DNA of 64,000 nt from Nymphaea colorata (Eukaryota > Streptophyta > Magnoliopsida > Nymphaeales > Nymphaeaceae): positions 17,776,354-17,840,353 of the forward strand of contig NC_045139.1 in assembly GCF_008831285.2 (NCBI RefSeq), read 5' to 3'. This document shows, in pieces, positions 61,537 to 64,000 of the stretch; positions within the stretch are counted from its first letter, which is position 1, and each line of letters starts with the position of its first letter. The notes beneath the pieces are model-generated. The model was not told the origin of the DNA, ran no database searches, and saw nothing but the letters and a program-made list of their open reading frames with translations. The position numbers were made by a program, and so were the translations under genes.

Positions 61537-61544
61537 TATTTATA
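61537..61544 (-). promoter_or_regulatory. TATA box of BURP copy 1
   Basis: TATAAATA followed by G on the minus strand lies 90 bp upstream of the ATG at 61447, a canonical plant TATA box. It independently supports the short signal-peptide exon as the true first exon. Confidence 0.7.
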
Positions 61545-61547
61545 AGC

Positions 61548-63155
61548 CCTAGCTACTTGCTGTGCGGAACCGCTAGAGAGAGAGTGGTGCCATTATCGGC
61601 CAAAGGTTGTGGAAAGGAGAAATTGGAATTGTCTTTCTCTTTGGTTGTATGGTTCTCCTTTCTCTATGCCCCTCAGCTTCCCTCTTTTCATGTATGATTT
61701 ATGTGTTGGCAGAGGTAGGGTCTCACTCCCTTGTTCTCTTCCAATAATTAGCGCTTCTTCTTTTGTCCATTAGCTTTCGGAAGGTTGGACCGGGATCATG
61801 GGCTGATGTATAGCGAAAAATTCGTTTCGAGCCCTCTGTGCAATTATTTTGCATGTTTTGACTTTCTTTCCTTTCTTGAGGGTAGGTGGGTGGATTAGTT
61901 CTAAAATTGATGAGAAAGTACTGAATATGTGCCATAGAATTGATGGATCACAGATACTGAAAAAGTCTCACAGAATGATACAAGCATAAACAAGGCCAAG
62001 CTAAAGGAACATCTAGCTCCGATTGAGGCAGAGAAGGAAAATCTTGAAAAAAGAAAGTCATGCAATTGGAAAGTGATCTGGACAAATCAACCTTACGGAT
62101 CTAAAACCTAGAAGAACAAGAGCTAAAAGCGATCACTGAGAAGCGTCCTCAATACGAGGGTCTTTCCAACACAAGGGAAAATAGATGCCTTGATTCCTGA
62201 CCGTATGTCGGGCGGGGATGATTGACCCGTATGACCGTCTTAATTGAACAAAACGAAGCATTGATTCTTAACAAGTCAAGCACATACATATGTATATGGT
62301 TTTGCAAGAAATACACAGAAATGCCATAAATATCTGTTTGTCATATTCAGCTGTGATATTCAACAAGAGAGAGAGACAGAAATTTCATCGATAATGTAAA
62401 AGGACGGAAGTTTCATATGTTATACAGAGTTTGTCCCACGGGGATCACAGAAAAAGAAACGGGATTTTCAGTTTACAAAGGTACTATAAAAAATATTTGC
62501 AGTGTGAGGTCGATGCTTACGCATAGCAGGAACAATAGACACTATACAACCACTATAAATCAAAAAACAAAGAGAAAAACGCCTCTGTTGCAGGTTGTGA
62601 AGGCCAATGACGAACTGTTTCCTTTTAATGGCTGACCTCTTTCATGGGCTACAAGTTACAGGGAAAAGCTGCCACCCTTATCATAACGTGGACAGCACTT
62701 CAACTTTCTATCTCTCCAGATCGCCAAGTTAATTACATTCTTCTGTTGGAAAGTGTAAGCCTCCTGCTAACGTGACTGATTACAGAGAAAGGATAATCAG
62801 AGAAAGGAACACCCTTCCCAAGCCCTAACTCACAAACACCAGTCCCTAAAGTCTTTCCTTCATAGAAGGTAAAACGCTGAATATTCGTAATGTTTTTCCA
62901 CTCAGGTCCTTCGATCAGGTGTCACGTTATTGCACACACTTTATGAAATTACACCTTCAGAGGTTAATTTTGAAAGCTTTTCTGGAAAAACTAGTTAAGT
63001 GGACTTCAACATCATAGACCAAAATTTAGAAACCGAAGATTCTTGAATCGCTTTATTCATTTACTAGATGGCATAAACCCCAGTTTCTTGTCATCCAATT
63101 GGATGGCAAAACAAGGTCTTGCCACTCGTTTGAGGGTGGCATCCAAACACAGCCT
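61548..63155. other. Intergenic between the two BURP copies
   Basis: It includes the copy 1 promoter, a decayed coiled-coil coding fragment near 61990-62170 and AT-rich DNA. No intact gene is seen. Confidence 0.5.
61990..62170 (+). pseudogene. Decayed coiled-coil coding fragment
   Basis: One frame reads KLKEHLAPIEAEKENLEKRK, then after a shift of one base the next reads VMQLESDLDKSTLRI, a stop, and NLEEQELKAITEKRPQYEGL. Together these look like one charged coiled-coil peptide broken by a frameshift and a nonsense codon. Similar coiled coils occur in plant transposon-captured and plant-mobile-domain genes, but I cannot assign it. No start, splice sites or neighbours support a live gene. Confidence 0.4.
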
Positions 63156-63455
63156 TACGCGATTGCCCTTCACTTTCCTTCAGAGAAGAGAAGAGAAAAG
63201 AGAAAAAGGCTGGTACTACCTGCAAGCAAGCAGGACTTATTGCAATTAAACAACCCCCATGCTCCAGCATCTTCTCTCAGACTTACATCTTAGCTAAACC
63301 GAAGCTTGAGAAAATACACATACAACAGGAAATTAAAGATGCAGTAGTACAACCCAGATGCTGGCATCATCATTGCACACATACACGCTAGGCGCTGAGA
63401 AAGCTTACAGGCAGCAAGAAAGCAAAGGGGATTATGCCAGCTGCATGGGGATATC

Positions 63456-64000
63456 TTAAGAAGCAGAGTTAGGAGCAAACACAAAGTGACCATGAGAAAG
63501 GAAGTGGCAAACAGGAGTTCCCGGCTTGATTCCTAGTGCCAGCATCGAGGCATGGTTCGGGTTCCACGAAGAGGTGTCGGTGTGGCACACAGCCCCTGCA
63601 CTCACTCTGCTGCCATCTTCCTCAGCAACCAATGGAACAATGTAAGATTTGGTGTTGACAGGCTTGTGGCAGTGGAACACTGCATAGGGATATGACTGAA
63701 TGTGGCACACCACCGCTTGCGAGGAGGGCAGTTCAACCACACCAGGTTGAACTGTGTACGCTCTGCTCTGGGGTTCTCTTTCTTCCTTGTTCACAAATGA
63801 GTAGGTTAGCAACTGAAGATCATTTGTTTTGAGCTGTGACACCGCAAAGTCGACCATGGATTCCAAGGATGTAGCGCAGTATCTAGTTTCGCCCTTATTC
63901 GGTTCCATCTCGCAATCCTCGAGCGTGTGCTTCACTATTGATGCATCGGCTGAGTTGGGGTTCAGGGAGAAGCGTTTCAGGATGTCTGCAAGCTTGGAAG
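63456..64000 (-). CDS. BURP-domain protein, copy 2 (partial, 3' end)
   Basis: The minus-strand frame ends with the stop at 63456-63458 and is open to the window edge, giving the last 180 residues, starting near SSKLADILKRFSLNPNSADA. It differs from copy 1 at about 16 of 180 positions (about 91% identity). It keeps all four CH pairs with the same spacing (x10, x26, x24) and also has Phe instead of Trp at the end of the signature, so that change predates the duplication. No frameshift or early stop is visible. The upstream exons lie beyond the right edge. Confidence 0.92.
   Translation of the reverse strand, partial: SKLADILKRFSLNPNSADASIVKHTLEDCEMEPNKGETRYCATSLESMVDFAVSQLKTNDLQLLTYSFVNKEEREPQSRAYTVQPGVVELPSSQAVVCHIQSYPYAVFHCHKPVNTKSYIVPLVAEEDGSRVSAGAVCHTDTSSWNPNHASMLALGIKPGTPVCHFLSHGHFVFAPNSAS

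Larger units (their letters stand above)
58316..64000 (-). repeat. Tandem segmental duplication carrying the BURP genes
   Basis: The 3' flank and coding region from about 58316 are repeated from about 63159, in the same orientation, to the window edge. Shared flank landmarks include TTGCCCTTCACTTTCC, CAAGCAAGCAGGACTTAT, TTACATCTTAGCTAAACCGA and CATACAACAGGAAATTAAAG. The stop codons are 4816 bp apart. The right side of copy 2 lies outside the window, so the full unit length is unknown. Confidence 0.92.

Overview
This is a nuclear segment of a flowering-plant genome. The evidence is spliced GT-AG genes with AT-rich introns, plant-restricted families (BURP, BBX, a chloroplast aldolase with a transit peptide), CT/GA and AT microsatellites, and several hAT-type miniature transposons. 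Introns are often longer than in Arabidopsis (RFT1 spreads 1.6 kb of coding sequence over 12.8 kb). I cannot name the species or clade.

Layout, left to right. (1) 4696-4788, minus: first coding exon of a BBX18/19-type B-box protein; the rest lies beyond the left edge, so the first intron would be at least 4.7 kb, and it holds a complete non-autonomous hAT element. (2) 5.3-9.1 kb: intergenic, with two hAT-type MITEs. (3) 9852-17647, plus: SEC63/ERDJ2, the J-domain partner of the ER translocon, 10 coding exons, 685 aa, with an intron in the 5' UTR. (4) 17.8-21.1 kb: intergenic, with a foldback element and SINE-like pieces. (5) 21176-23687, plus: glyoxalase-I-like VOC protein, 3 exons, 169 aa. 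(6) 24982-37780, plus: RFT1, 14 exons, 535 aa. (7) 37.8-41.0 kb: intergenic, with a hAT-type element whose interior has become a pyrimidine minisatellite. (8) 41096-50642, plus: EDA2-type S28 serine peptidase, 13 exons, 493 aa. (9) 52308-55215, minus: chloroplast class I fructose-bisphosphate aldolase, 6 exons, 397 aa, convergent with EDA2, with a light-type promoter. (10) 58640-61447, minus: BURP-domain protein, 3 exons, 321 aa. (11) 63456-64000, minus: 3' part of a second BURP gene, a recent tandem duplicate about 91% identical in protein and cut by the right edge.

I rebuilt the coding exons by hand from splice sites, reading phase and family conservation. All complete models close in frame and give lengths normal for their families. 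SEC63 and RFT1 both act at the ER membrane and EDA2 and BURP enter the secretory pathway, but nothing suggests co-regulation; this is an ordinary plant gene order.

I did not find a new biological system. The most useful observations are a set of hAT-type MITEs with directly readable 8-bp target-site duplications, the BURP tandem duplication with a lineage-specific CA expansion and a Trp-to-Phe change in the BURP signature, an RFT1 intron that can be read as GC-AG or as a shifted GT-AG pair, and several local tandem duplications inside introns.
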